From contig NZ_CP059572.1 of the NCBI RefSeq assembly GCF_019175365.1, forward strand, positions 8,184,001-8,248,000: a DNA stretch of 64,000 nucleotides. Direction: 5' to 3'. The notes below the pieces were generated by a model that was not told where the DNA came from, did not search any database, and worked only from the letters and a program-made list of their open reading frames with translations. Source of the DNA: Actinomadura graeca (GTDB lineage: Bacteria > Actinomycetota > Actinomycetes > Streptosporangiales > Streptosporangiaceae). Shown here piece by piece: positions 36,301 through 45,264 of this stretch (the first letter of the stretch is position 1; each line of letters starts with the position of its first letter). The translations under genes and the position numbers were made by a program.

Positions 36301-37415
36301 TCGGCGCCGACCGCGCGCAGTTCCCGGCGGATCCGCGCCTCGCCGTCTGGCCGTGAGGTTAGCAGTACTTTGGCGCTGGGGTTGACGGCGAAGATGCCTG
36401 CGACGACCTTGCCGACTGGCACGCCGTCGTCATGGGCGTCATCGACCACCAGCAGCAGGCTCCCCGGCGGAAGTTGCTCGAATCCCTGCCGATCTACCGT
36501 CGAGTCGCGCTCCAAGAATCTGATGGCGACCTCGGTCTCCTCAAGGTCGTCGCAGAGGGCACGCACCAGCCGTGTCTTCCCGATGCCGCCCCGCCCCACC
36601 ACCACCGCCACCCTCCCGGACGGGCCGCCCGTGAAGGTCTTCAGTTCCTCCACCAATGCCTGCCTGCCGACTAGGGTCCAGCGCTGACTCGAACGCTCGC
36701 TGCGGTCCAGCCGGCCGAAGTACTGCGACGGATCGAGCCAGGGGCCTGGTAGCAGGACGCCGAGAAAGCTCTCACGCAGCAACGGGAAATACCGGTCCAC
36801 GATCGGCACGGACTCCGAGAGATGGAGGTCGTGCACAACATGCGACAGCTTGTTCTTGTCCCAGATCTGCCAACCTCGCATGCGTGCCTCCGTCTGCGCA
36901 CCCGGCGTCGCCGTACGCGACAAGAAGATCAGGTTGAGGCCAGCCCGCTCCTTGACGCCTTCATCAGCTTTGATGACCTTGGCCGGGCCGAACTCACTTT
37001 CCCTCTTGCACTGGATCCCGACGATCAGCTTCGTACCGTCTTCCACGTGGACATCGAAGCCGCCCTGAGTGTGACCCGTCTTCCCGACCCGGTAGCAGTT
37101 CATACCGGGCCAAGATCGCCGCGCGAGCGTCAAGGAGAAGTCCTCGAACTCCTCCGCCGTGAGAGTTTCGAACGGCAACTCAGCCAGCCGTGCGCGACCG
37201 GAAAAGCCGCCCGCGCCGGCCGTCCGTGGCCAGACGCCCGAAGGAAGAGACAGCACCCGGGCGACGAGCACCTTGGTGTCATCTGGCGGCTCCGACACAC
37301 CGCGTTCCCAGCTACTGACCGTCCGCTGGGCCACCCCGACATTCACCGCGAGTTCGCCCTGCGTCCAACCACGCGCTTTCCTCGCCACACGAACGGCATC
37401 ACCAAAGACCGACAC
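33348..37415 (-). CDS. XRE-HTH / Mrr-like nuclease / STAND NTPase, putative anti-phage protein
   Basis: 1355 residues, with domains in order. An XRE helix-turn-helix lies at about 5-60 (FGDAVRVARKARGWTQGELA, RTVSSWERG). A restriction-endonuclease-fold domain at about 80-200 has EEFEDFSLTLARR, Asp121 in GGFDVHV and Q135-C-K137 in GIQCKRES, a D-(E/Q)xK site of the Mrr type. A STAND P-loop NTPase has Walker A GRGGIGKT at about 274-281, Walker B LLLVVDDAHDD at about 320-330 and LLTSRPDGEA. About 800 residues of helical repeats form the likely sensor. Nuclease-STAND fusions such as Avs proteins sense phage proteins and cleave DNA (established for that class). An added XRE domain suggests self-regulation or DNA targeting (inference). 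No membrane segment. A truncated PIN gene follows. Confidence 0.82.
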   Translation of the reverse strand: MSVFGDAVRVARKARGWTQGELAVNVGVAQRTVSSWERGVSEPPDDTKVLVARVLSLPSGVWPRTAGAGGFSGRARLAELPFETLTAEEFEDFSLTLARRSWPGMNCYRVGKTGHTQGGFDVHVEDGTKLIVGIQCKRESEFGPAKVIKADEGVKERAGLNLIFLSRTATPGAQTEARMRGWQIWDKNKLSHVVHDLHLSESVPIVDRYFPLLRESFLGVLLPGPWLDPSQYFGRLDRSERSSQRWTLVGRQALVEELKTFTGGPSGRVAVVVGRGGIGKTRLVRALCDDLEETEVAIRFLERDSTVDRQGFEQLPPGSLLLVVDDAHDDGVPVGKVVAGIFAVNPSAKVLLTSRPDGEARIRRELRAVGADLPDTLRLDVPDLDREGAETLAREILGASSEFAARRLAHIAWDSPFLLVIGCIAVREGVIDPGRFEGDNELRRELIGSLVDSIARAPTDQTDTREEVLRAVAALQPVRTGDGEFREALARLTGRPFDQLLPHLTAWEDVGIMLRRGQSYRIVPDLLGDAILARAALMPQTPSPTGYLERVREVADGQALVHLLVNASRVDWQESPPRRGHLVVSLWESLSAEFRHGDAAARQGILSVLAKVAFYQPRPVLELVEWAMEHPAQKAGLDAGFGLLVNVTDEEVRQAAAPVLRAAAYDLDAFDQAVLLLWELARDDARLLNRTPDHGMRLLEGIAGFDRRGITVYQLRLPALIERILGRPRRTTDVHEPLTILHPLLAADAHEQTWSRHTLTYRPFLIDPDAEPVVALREQVIDLAFAQLAEAEPRRVVAAVETIGAALSPPRGGYGLEVTEQMRAPWYRHFASTLLRLRAVLGSVVLSPAVYVVLRKELEWSAERGPGDVRLAARQVLGGIPRRPEHEVARALHNGPADPPADQKIRTFLDRQNDKEEALANCVEAIIDLADNEVIDLIERSLRDLRLTLNDDGHNAHPFLWSLITARPAVGRMICERVANAPDGPLSPLMHTVVSALAKLADPYVIGLGQHMLAAGDLVLARSIAHGFGIQRGRSGLLEGETALLRALMQYPDPTGIVQAATIGAVHAFEGRHRELAAELLTCAPSGQKIAMMDELALILGPHGSFAWSDLEQHHRDEIFRTLRDVPSFDDSYHLLAFLAQRSRDEPIATLELLIARVAKSHDGANYRPLPDRWHDRLHFQEHDDYPDLLRRVRERLASSPNLKRMHYYGSQLFSAVAGSFNAQTRQVITEYLDQPDPIRMEVVAIMLRGAPRDLAWDLPFVRSCFRAADACGQEQLREIQSALFRSVTAGESSADLGQPFPEDIERQKIAHGLADQAIPGSPEEGFYRALARDAASSIRQSLAEDDMPSDDREW

Positions 37416-37469
37416 ACTTTACCGTAGCATAGGCGATGCTACGAATTCTATCGGTACGGAATCGATTTT

Positions 37470-37868
37470 ATGAGATCCTCGTCTGTTTTCACGGCAGGCG
37501 TTCCGACCGGTGTCGTCTACCTATCCTCGTGCCACGGCCGCTGCGACCACGCGACCGTGGCAGTTGCGGAGCACAGGGGCAGGCCGATAATCCTGTACCT
37601 ATGGGCCGTCACACTGGCCAACGAGGGCGCCGAGCTGGGGAGTTCGCTACCGTCTGAGGTGGTTGTGAGAGCGTTCGCTGCTCCTCAAGACGCTCGCCGA
37701 GCCGCACGCCGAGATGGACTTCGCGTGTTATCCCTGGAGACGCTGGGCTTCCTTGCACTTGTCGATCATTATCCGCAGAGTGGAGTCGATGCCGTCGACT
37801 CACCGAGCCACCCTTCGGCTGCAGCTCATTCCCCTTCGTTGGAGCATGCCGTCCTCCGGCTCTTGTAG
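37470..37868 (+). CDS. Small hypothetical protein
   Basis: 132 residues from ATG 37470, divergent from the STAND gene with a 54-base gap. The first 100 residues look protein-like (GVVYLSSCHGRCDHATVAVA, PIILYLWAVTLANEG), while the tail is low-complexity. The ribosome site is weak (GGAAT). It overlaps no other credible gene, but I recognise no family and it may be a chance frame or a relic. Confidence 0.3.
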   Translation: MRSSSVFTAGVPTGVVYLSSCHGRCDHATVAVAEHRGRPIILYLWAVTLANEGAELGSSLPSEVVVRAFAAPQDARRAARRDGLRVLSLETLGFLALVDHYPQSGVDAVDSPSHPSAAAHSPSLEHAVLRLL

Positions 37869-38089
37869 GCAGGGCGGCGAGAGCGCCTCGGAGGCGGATG
37901 CCAGAACGGGCAGCCAGGGCCGGGACCAGTGCCGTCCTGTGCTGTGCCGAGGGGCATCTGCCGAAGGCGCCCTCAATGACCGAGACGCGCTGGACTGCCT
38001 CCTGCTCCGACCGGCCGATCGACGTGTCCCAGAGCTGAACGCCAGGAGAGCCCATGGCGCTTCCGGCAGGCTGCTTGCCGGTTCTGTTG

Positions 38090-39592
38090 TCAAACGGCGG
38101 GAGGTGCCGGGGCCGCCAGCCGCACGAACCCTCCTCCGCCTTCCTCAGTCGGTTCGATCCGCCACCCCGCCGGGACCCGATGCCCCAGCCCGGCATCGGC
38201 CACCGTCGCCGCCTCCAGATCGACGCCGCGCGAGAAGGACGCATCACCCAAGGTGACAACGCTGGTGAATGCGGTTTGCGCGAAGACGGCATCCCCGCTG
38301 AAGGCTGCGCCGTCGAACATAGTGTTCTCGGTGAAGGTCGTGCCGTCGAACCAAACGTCCCCGGTGAAGGTCGTGCCGCCGAACCAGGCGTCTCTGGTAA
38401 AGGTCGCGGCGTCGAACCCAGCGCTCGCGGCGAAGGTTGCCCCGTTGAACCTGGTGTCTCCGGCGAAAGTCGCTCCGCGGAACAGCGCACTCCTGGCGAA
38501 GATCGTCCTGAAGAACAGGGCGTCCCTGATGAAGGTCGCGGCGACGAACCAGGCATTCCTGTTGAAAGTCGCGCCGTCGAACATGGCGTTCTCGGTGAAA
38601 GTCGCACGGTCGAACCGGGCATTCCCGGTGAAGGTCGTGCCGCCGAACCAGGCGTCTCTGGTGAAGGTTGCGGCGTCGAAGCCAGCGCTTCCGGCGAAGA
38701 TCGCCCTGTTGAACCAGGCGTCTCCGGTGAAGGTCGCCTCGCCGAATCTGGCGTCTCCAGAGAGGGTGGCATGGGTGAGGTCGGCGGTATGCAGGTGGCA
38801 GCGTGTCAAAGCGAAGTCGATGAGGGTGGCGCCGCTCAGGTCCAGGGAGATGCCCTGCCAGTGGACATCGGCGACGGGTTGCAGGTGGGCGTGCAGGAGG
38901 CGCTGGGCGGTGAGGCGGACCTGGAGTTCCTCGTGCGGATCGAGCCCGGCGGGTGCCGGTGGGCCGTCGGCGGCGGGTCGCCGGGCGCGGGCGGCGCGGT
39001 AGCGGGCAGTGTTGCGGCGGGCCCGTTCGCGGTTCTCCTTTTCGGGATCCGGCGGGGAGGGCCGGGCAAGCGGGGTGAACGGCATCCTCAAGTACGCGCA
39101 GATGATGTTAACGATGGTCTGCCGGTGGGTGGGGTTGCCATTGGCCAGGCGTTCCAGGGTGTACAGGGCGGTGAGCCGGACCGGGGCCTTGTCCGAGCCG
39201 AGCTGTTCGGCGGAGGCGTTGTACAGCTCGGTGACCCGTCGCTCGGCGGCGTCCAGTTCACCGAGTGCGGTGGCCAGTTCCTGGTGGCGCTGGCGGCGGA
39301 AGGCCAGCATCAGCCCGGTCGCGGCGCCGGCTCCGGCGCCGGCGGCCAGGCCGGTGCGGACTGCGTCCACCCGGACCTTGGCGCGCTCGGTGCCGGCCTT
39401 GGCGTCGTCGGCGACATCCAGCAGCCACGCGGTGGTCAGCCAGATCGTCGCTGCGGCAGCTGCGGCGGCCGCCAGCATCCAGAACCCCGCCGCCAGTGGC
39501 CGGACCTGTAGCTCGCGGGCTGTCCGGCGCGCCCGCGTGTTCGTCCAGTGCCGCCGTGCCCGTGCCAGTCCGCGCCCTGTTCGTCCGCTCAC
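38090..39592 (-). CDS. Membrane-anchored pentapeptide-repeat protein
   Basis: 500 residues from ATG 39592. Two membrane helices at about 33-60 and 80-98 are followed by a helical region with LTALYTLERLANGNPTHRQT, then IVNIICAYLRMPF, found in many actinomycete pentapeptide-repeat proteins. From about residue 235 to 470 an A(D/N)xxF-type pentapeptide repeat runs (ATFTGDAWFNRAIFAGSAGF and so on), predicting a right-handed quadrilateral beta-helix of about 45 coils. The DNA of this part (38240-38770) is itself repetitive, with near-copies such as AAGGTCGTGCCGCCGAACCA at 38367 and 38632. Function unknown; it may be a surface scaffold or immunity-type protein. It is not in an operon. Confidence 0.85.
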   Translation of the reverse strand: MSGRTGRGLARARRHWTNTRARRTARELQVRPLAAGFWMLAAAAAAAATIWLTTAWLLDVADDAKAGTERAKVRVDAVRTGLAAGAGAGAATGLMLAFRRQRHQELATALGELDAAERRVTELYNASAEQLGSDKAPVRLTALYTLERLANGNPTHRQTIVNIICAYLRMPFTPLARPSPPDPEKENRERARRNTARYRAARARRPAADGPPAPAGLDPHEELQVRLTAQRLLHAHLQPVADVHWQGISLDLSGATLIDFALTRCHLHTADLTHATLSGDARFGEATFTGDAWFNRAIFAGSAGFDAATFTRDAWFGGTTFTGNARFDRATFTENAMFDGATFNRNAWFVAATFIRDALFFRTIFARSALFRGATFAGDTRFNGATFAASAGFDAATFTRDAWFGGTTFTGDVWFDGTTFTENTMFDGAAFSGDAVFAQTAFTSVVTLGDASFSRGVDLEAATVADAGLGHRVPAGWRIEPTEEGGGGFVRLAAPAPPAV

Positions 39593-40304
39593 GGTGGATC
39601 AGTAAACGGCCTCGGAGGGCGGCCTGCCGCCGGTTGGCCACTTTGGGCTGTTACCGGGTTCAGTTGTCGTGGGGATAGGAGGGCTTGCAGCTGGGCGTTG
39701 GCAAGGTATCTGCCGCGTGCTGGGTCGCCAGTGGTATGGGCCTCGCGGGTCAGGTGCCACAGTGCTGTGGAGGAAGCTCATCGTCACCAAAATCAAGCTA
39801 CTCATGCTGCAGATGTATGGACGGCCAGGCTTCGCGCTCTCCGAAAACGCATACTCCTCGCGTGATGCAACGTCTGGGCGGAAGCCTCAACGAGTACACG
39901 AGTGCCGCTTGACCTGCAACGGACGTATTCTTCTGTAGCGCAGGCCTGTCTTGCGACTGAGTAACCCAGGCGCCCCGTGCCTGCCAGACTCCATGGCGCT
40001 ACGAGCACGGACGTGAATTTCGGCAGGCGCAGCGTCCCCCCAGTCCAAGGGTGCTAGTCCTGCGAAGGACGTGCGCCAGGCAAAGCGTCAAGTATGCGGC
40101 GGACGGTTTGTGGATGGCCGGTTGAGTATCGGTCGGCCGAGTGTCTGCTCGGCGCTGGATCTCGCGGCCGACGCGCAGGCACCGCAGGCCACGAATAGCA
40201 GCACGGCGAGCAGGCCGTGGTCGGGCTTGGCTGGCCCCTGCATCCACAGAGAGACAACCGCGATGAACATCACGATCAGGACGGCGGCCTTATCCCAGCA
40301 GGAG
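39593..40304. other. Intergenic stretch with possible membrane-protein relic
   Basis: Mostly without a gene. On the minus strand from the IS3 edge (40304) to TGA at 40088 an open frame shows AAVLIVMFIAVVSLWMQG and HGLLAVLLFVACGACAS, two hydrophobic segments. This could be the cut C-terminus of a small membrane protein into which the IS3 inserted. No start remains. Confidence 0.3.
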
Positions 40305-41295
40305 TGAAGCGCCCCGGGTTTGCTGGAGGCTCGATTGCTTGGAGAGGATCGAGTCATGGCACGTCTGTCCCCCTATCCCCTCGAGTTGCGTAACCGCGCG
40401 GTGCGGATGGTCACCGAGGTCCGTGCGGACTACGACACCGAGACCGCCGCGTTGCGGGCGGTGGCGGTGAAGCTGGGCATCCGCTCGCCCGAAACGCTGC
40501 GGAATTGGGTCCGCCAGGCCGAGGTCGATACCGGTCAGCGGGCGGGGACCACGACCGAGGAGGCCGCCGAGATCAAGCGGCTGCGCCGAGAGAACGCCGA
40601 ACTCAAGCGCGCCAACGAGATCCTCAAGGCCGCGGCGGGTTTCTTCGCGGCCGGGCTCGACCGGCCACAGCGGTTCTCATAGCGTTCATCGACGCCTTCA
40701 AGCAGGTGTTCGGAGTCGAGCCGATCTGCCGCGTGCTGCGCGAGCACGGCGCGGCGATCGCACCGTCCGCCTACTACGCTGCCCGTTCCCGCCCGCCCTG
40801 GAGCCGGGCGGTCCGGGACGAGTGGCTCAAGGCCGAGATCACCCGGGTCCACGCCGCCAGCTACGGCGTCTACGGGGCCCGTAAGGTCTGGCACCAGCTG
40901 CGCCGCGACGGGTGTCGGGTCGCCCGCTGCACGGTGGAGCGGTTGATGCGCGAGCTGGGCCTGCAGGGCGCCCGGCGCGGCCGCTGCATCCGCACCACCG
41001 TGCCCGACGACCGACACCAACGGGCCGCCGACCTGCTCGCCCGGGACTTCACCGCGTCCGCGCCGAATCGGCGATGGGTGGCCGACTTCACGCACGTGGC
41101 CACCTTCGCCGGCATCGTGTACGTGGCGTTCGTGGTCGATGTGTTCTCCCGCGCCATCGCCGGCTGGGCCGCGGCCACCACCAAACAGACCCGGCTGGTC
41201 CTGGACGCCCTCGACATGGCGCTATGGCGGCGCGACCGCACCGGCCGCCCGGTCGGACCCGGGCTGGTGCACCACAGCGACGTCGGCTCGCAACT
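40305..41295 (+). mobile_element. IS3-family element, right part replaced
   Basis: The left end TGAAGCGCCCCGGGTTTGCT is typical of IS3 members. orfA and most of orfB follow, but the sequence switches to IS481-type text at about 41295 and no right end is seen. Confidence 0.75.
40356..40682 (+). CDS. IS3 OrfA (transposase N-terminal part)
   Basis: 108 residues from ATG 40356 (MARLSPYPLELRNRAVRMVT). Helix-turn-helix part ETAALRAVAVKLGIRSPETL and RNWVRQAE, then a leucine zipper (IKRLRRENAELKRANEILKA), the standard OrfA layout. In intact IS3 elements a -1 shift near its end fuses it to OrfB; here orfB begins in the next frame at about 40680. Confidence 0.88.
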   Translation: MARLSPYPLELRNRAVRMVTEVRADYDTETAALRAVAVKLGIRSPETLRNWVRQAEVDTGQRAGTTTEEAAEIKRLRRENAELKRANEILKAAAGFFAAGLDRPQRFS

Positions 41296-41560
41296 TGGGC
41301 TCAACCGGCTGTCGCACATCGACCGCGTCACCGGCGAACCGGTCCGTCGCTACGAAACGACCGGCCTAGCGCGATGCTGCACATCCATGTCAAGAAACTC
41401 GGCAACATCCCCGACTGCAGCAGCTGGTGCTACCTCGGCCGCCTCGAGAGCGACCGCAACCGAGAGGCCACCGCCCGCCGCACGGGGCCCGCAACACCTG
41501 CTACGAGCCCAGGATCGGCACTTGCTCTGCGCCAAGATCAACGATCTTGAATGCCTGGCG
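40680..41560 (+). pseudogene. Chimeric IS3 OrfB / IS481 fragment
   Basis: The frame starts as OrfB: LIAFIDAFKQVFGVEPICRV, VYGARKVWHQLRRDGCRVAR, RRWVADFTHVATFAGIVYVA and GLVHHSDVGSQ. At about 41295 it changes to LGLNRLSHIDRVTGEPVRRY, and in the next frame LHIHVKKLGNIPD, both from IS481-family transposases. The third catalytic residue (Glu) of OrfB is lost. The transition is abrupt, suggesting recombination between two IS copies rather than simple decay. Confidence 0.8.
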
Positions 41561-41619
41561 TTACGGGACGGTCTTTAGCTGGGACGTGCCCGGTTGCATG
41601 GCGGGTACGAAAGGTGGAG

Positions 41620-44600
41620 TTATGGGCAGGCTTTCTGGTAGGGCTGACTGTCGATGTACTGATCCCATTCTTTTGAGTTGAGTGAACCGTTGATGCGGCA
41701 GATTTCGGTGATTGGGTCGGCTAGGCGTTGGGTCTTCCAGTAGCGCAGGGAAAACGGAGGGTCTGTGGCGGTATCGGTATCGGTCTCGTCTGGATCGTCG
41801 TAGCTGAGTGAGACGAGGTCGCCCGATGTGGTGAAAGTAAGCCGGGTGTCGTAGTCGGTGGGCTCATGGAGCGGGGGGCCGAGTGGGTGGCGTGTGGGGA
41901 GATCCCAGAGTTGGACTGAGCTCGCGGCGGTGATTGCGGTAGCGACTGCCAGGGTCCGCCCGTTTCGGTCGAAGGCCATGGCGGTGACGGGCACTGTGGA
42001 TGTGGTGAGGGAGTTGCCGGTCTGTTTTCCGGAGGTGACATTCCAAAGCCGCACGGTTCCGTCGACCGCGGAGGAGGCGAGGGTGGCGCCGTCGGGGCTG
42101 AAGGCGAGACCGGTCAGTTGGCCTGTGTGCCCTGTTAACGCTGGCGTCCTTTCTCGGCCGGTTCGCGTGTCCCATAGGTGGATCGTGAGGTCGTAGGTGT
42201 GGTTGCCGGTGGGCAGGTCGATGCCGTTGGCGGTGGCGATCGTATGGCCGTCTGCACTGTAGGCGAGGTAGGATTTGCTGCGGCCAAGGGGCCCTGCGGT
42301 TCGCTTCCCAGTCCGTGCGTCCCAGATAGTGAGTCCGCCGCCCCAGCCAACTGTAGCGAGATGGCGACTGTCCGGAGAGAACGCCATCGCTCCGAAACGG
42401 GCAGCGTTAGGTACGGTGATCGATCCTGTCAGGGGGCGTCGAGACGGAAGATCCCATAGTTGGAAGATCGTGGACGTGGCACCAGGGGATGACCCGGTTG
42501 CGAGGGTCCGCTGGTCCGGGCTCACAGCCATCAGTTCGATGGCGTCCAGATGTGGTTGTGGAAGGGCGGCCGTTTTGACGGCGCCCTTGGGTCCGTCCCA
42601 GGTCTTCAGTTGGCCACCCTGGGTTATTGTCAGGATTGAATCGCTCGTCAGTGCTGTCATATCGGCTATCCCCGCTTCCTGGATTGCCGGTCCGACCGGG
42701 CGTCGCACCTTCGCGTTCCAGGCCCTGACGACGGTGTCGTAGGAACTGCTGACCACCGTTGATCCATCGGACGTGAACGCCAAGCCGGTGATGAACTCGC
42801 CGTGTGCCTTGATGGGATCACCCAGAGGCTGCGCGGTGGCGGTGTCCCACAAGTAAAGTTTTCCTTTCTCATCGCCCGTGGCGATTGTAGAGCCATCGGG
42901 GCTTACGGCCAGCGTGAGGGCGTTGGCGGTATTCGGCGGGAAGAAGGGGCCTGTGATGTCGTGGGTGGTGGAATCCAAGATCCAGATCCCGGCCTTGTCC
43001 CCGTGAAGTTCCGGATCGTTGATGGCTGCATCGGGCTGCCCGAGCAGGACAACGTGCTTTCCATCAGGCAAGAACGCGACTTCGCCGTTCAGCACATCCG
43101 CGGGTGAGGTGTTGAGCCGCTGGCCGGTCGCGGTGCTCCACAAGCGCACTGGGGAACCGCCCGAAGCGAAGATCCGACTGTCAGGACTGAACACCAACGT
43201 CCCCGTCCCGGCGCCTGCGGGAAGGCTGCGAACCGCGGTGCGCGAGCGGAGATCCCACAGCGTAACCTTGGCACCACCTGTGGCGAGCATTCTCCCGTCG
43301 GGACTGAAGACGACCCTTGAAGAACCGGGGATCTTGTCGGGCAGCTCCCGGCGTGTCGCCACATCCCACAGCCTGATCGTGGTGGCGGCCGCACCTAGGG
43401 TGCGCCCGTCGGGGCTGAACGCAACGTCGAAGAACGCATCGCCGCGCAATGCGATCACATGTTCGCCTGTCACTCTGTTCCAGACGCGCACGGTACCGTC
43501 AAAGCTCGCTGAAGCCACCAGGCGGCCGTCAGGGGAGACGGCCACGTCGACCACTCGCTTGGTGTGGTCCCGGCTCTCGCCGCGGAACGGTGCGGCCAGC
43601 AGCCCGTCGACGGCCGCGCGGGCCTCGTCTGTGGGGCTGACTCCCCAGGCCGTGGCCGCCAGACGCGCGGCAGTGGCAGGTTCTGCGTCTTTGAGCAGCT
43701 CGCCTCGGGCCGCCAGTGCCCGTGATGTGGCCGCCCGCTGCCCGGCCACGGCTCGATCGCGTTGTCGTCCGGACTCGTTCTGCTCCCGGAACGCCCATGC
43801 GGCCGCGCCCGCAATGATGACCAGCAGGACCGCCATGACGGCGGCGACGATCCGGTTTCGCCGGGCGATGGCGATCTGGACCTGGGCGCACGCATCCAGG
43901 AACTGGCGTTCCGCCGCCGTGGTCAGTCGGCCCGGTGCGGATGCCCACTCCAAAGCCTGCCGGAACGCGGTTCCACCGAGGACGTCTGAGGGTTGTCGGC
44001 CATGCTGCCGCCAAGCGCGTGCGGCCGACCTCAGCTGCGCATGCACATGCAGGCCCTGCAGATCGGACTTGATCCAGGTATGCATCCGCTCCCAGGCATG
44101 CGGCAGGGCGGGCCTGGCCAGAACCACCTCCCCGTCGCGCGAGGACACCAGCTGATCGAACTCCCGCAAGATCCGGTGGACGGCGCCCGGTGCTTCTTGG
44201 CCCAGCTCCAGTTCCTCTGCCGGGACCCGGCGGATAGCGATCTCATTGCGTTCGCCGATCGCGATGAAGCGCAGCAGAACTTGGTGAGCCATGGCCCGAT
44301 CCTCGGGTCGAAGGCGCTCGTACGCCTGCTCAGCGATGACCTCCAGCGTCGGGTTCACCGGCTGCCAGCGGTGGAGCAACGGCTCGGCGACGGCCTTTCC
44401 CGCAGCCAGAAGCCTGGCCGGATCGGTCTCGGTTTCCCCGATCAGGTAGGAAAGCACCTCCTTGGCCAGCGGACGGTCGCGCCTGGCCACCGCGAGCGAC
44501 GCCGTAACCAGCCCCCGTAGGGCCCGGGGGAGGCCTGTCAAATCAGGCGGATGGCGCGCCATCCATACATCGCCGTTGGGGGTACGCGGGACGTCGAACG

Positions 44601-45249
44601 CCTTGCATCCTGTGGCGGCGAAGAAGATGACCGCGCCCCAGGCGAAAACATCCGCGGCAGGCCCGCCCCGGTTTCCCTGATAGAGCTCAGGTGCGATGTA
44701 GCCGGGTGTGCCTGCGAAGGGGAACTCCGTGCCCGAATGCGTCAGCAGGATGCGTGAGACCCCGAAATCGATGACTCGCGGGCCGTCCGGTCCGAGCAAG
44801 ATGTTGTCGGGCTTGAAATCGCGGTGCACCACCTGGACCCCGTGGATAGCTGTGAGCGCGGTCGCGGTTCCCACGGCGAGGTGGTAAAGATCGTCGCCCG
44901 ACAGCCTGGCCCCCGGTCGATACCGGCCGCCGGCGCCGAACCCAAGTACCGCCTGAGCAAGGTTGAGGCCCTCTACGTACTCGCTGGCGATATACGGCCG
45001 GGGCCCCTTGAGATCCACATCCAGGACTCGGGCGGTACAGAACGATGGAACCCGCTTGAGCGCTCGCGCCTCACCCTCCAACCCTTTAATGTCATGGCTC
45101 TCCCCCGGGAGCAGCTTCAGCGCGACTCGCTGCCGATCCTGGCGGCGATAGGCCTCATAGACGACTCCCTGCGCACCCGACCCGAGACGCCGCTCAAGCA
45201 CGTACGGACCGACGTACTCGAGCGCACTTACCCTCTCCGAAGCCCTCAC
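41620..45249 (-). CDS. Membrane Ser/Thr protein kinase with two WD40 propellers
   Basis: About 1209 residues from GTG 45249, with GGA eight bases upstream; an in-frame TTG at 45264 is the alternative. The kinase domain (about 12-270) has LGSGAQGVVYEA, VALK, catalytic loop VHRDFKPDN, VIDFGVS and GTPGYIAPELYQGNRGG, all intact. A helical linker and one membrane helix (AAVMAVLLVIIAGAAAWAF, near 470) precede about 13 WD40 repeats (FSPDGRTLGAAATTIRLWD and so on), enough for two seven-blade propellers. The C-terminus WDQYIDSQPYQKACP is typical of actinomycete WD40 sensors. Topology puts the kinase inside and the propellers outside, a receptor-like layout. Target unknown. Flanked by IS debris on both sides. 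Confidence 0.9.
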   Translation of the reverse strand: MRASERVSALEYVGPYVLERRLGSGAQGVVYEAYRRQDRQRVALKLLPGESHDIKGLEGEARALKRVPSFCTARVLDVDLKGPRPYIASEYVEGLNLAQAVLGFGAGGRYRPGARLSGDDLYHLAVGTATALTAIHGVQVVHRDFKPDNILLGPDGPRVIDFGVSRILLTHSGTEFPFAGTPGYIAPELYQGNRGGPAADVFAWGAVIFFAATGCKAFDVPRTPNGDVWMARHPPDLTGLPRALRGLVTASLAVARRDRPLAKEVLSYLIGETETDPARLLAAGKAVAEPLLHRWQPVNPTLEVIAEQAYERLRPEDRAMAHQVLLRFIAIGERNEIAIRRVPAEELELGQEAPGAVHRILREFDQLVSSRDGEVVLARPALPHAWERMHTWIKSDLQGLHVHAQLRSAARAWRQHGRQPSDVLGGTAFRQALEWASAPGRLTTAAERQFLDACAQVQIAIARRNRIVAAVMAVLLVIIAGAAAWAFREQNESGRQRDRAVAGQRAATSRALAARGELLKDAEPATAARLAATAWGVSPTDEARAAVDGLLAAPFRGESRDHTKRVVDVAVSPDGRLVASASFDGTVRVWNRVTGEHVIALRGDAFFDVAFSPDGRTLGAAATTIRLWDVATRRELPDKIPGSSRVVFSPDGRMLATGGAKVTLWDLRSRTAVRSLPAGAGTGTLVFSPDSRIFASGGSPVRLWSTATGQRLNTSPADVLNGEVAFLPDGKHVVLLGQPDAAINDPELHGDKAGIWILDSTTHDITGPFFPPNTANALTLAVSPDGSTIATGDEKGKLYLWDTATAQPLGDPIKAHGEFITGLAFTSDGSTVVSSSYDTVVRAWNAKVRRPVGPAIQEAGIADMTALTSDSILTITQGGQLKTWDGPKGAVKTAALPQPHLDAIELMAVSPDQRTLATGSSPGATSTIFQLWDLPSRRPLTGSITVPNAARFGAMAFSPDSRHLATVGWGGGLTIWDARTGKRTAGPLGRSKSYLAYSADGHTIATANGIDLPTGNHTYDLTIHLWDTRTGRERTPALTGHTGQLTGLAFSPDGATLASSAVDGTVRLWNVTSGKQTGNSLTTSTVPVTAMAFDRNGRTLAVATAITAASSVQLWDLPTRHPLGPPLHEPTDYDTRLTFTTSGDLVSLSYDDPDETDTDTATDPPFSLRYWKTQRLADPITEICRINGSLNSKEWDQYIDSQPYQKACP

Positions 45250-45264
45250 GCACTCATTCCACAA

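Noticed and set aside
33329..37427. Numerous plus-strand frames of 80-215 codons
   Set aside because: All lie opposite the continuous 1355-residue STAND gene, which has clear domains.
38054..39511. 485-codon plus-strand frame over the pentapeptide gene
   Set aside because: Repetitive GEGRAVEPG-type text is the complement of the pentapeptide repeats.
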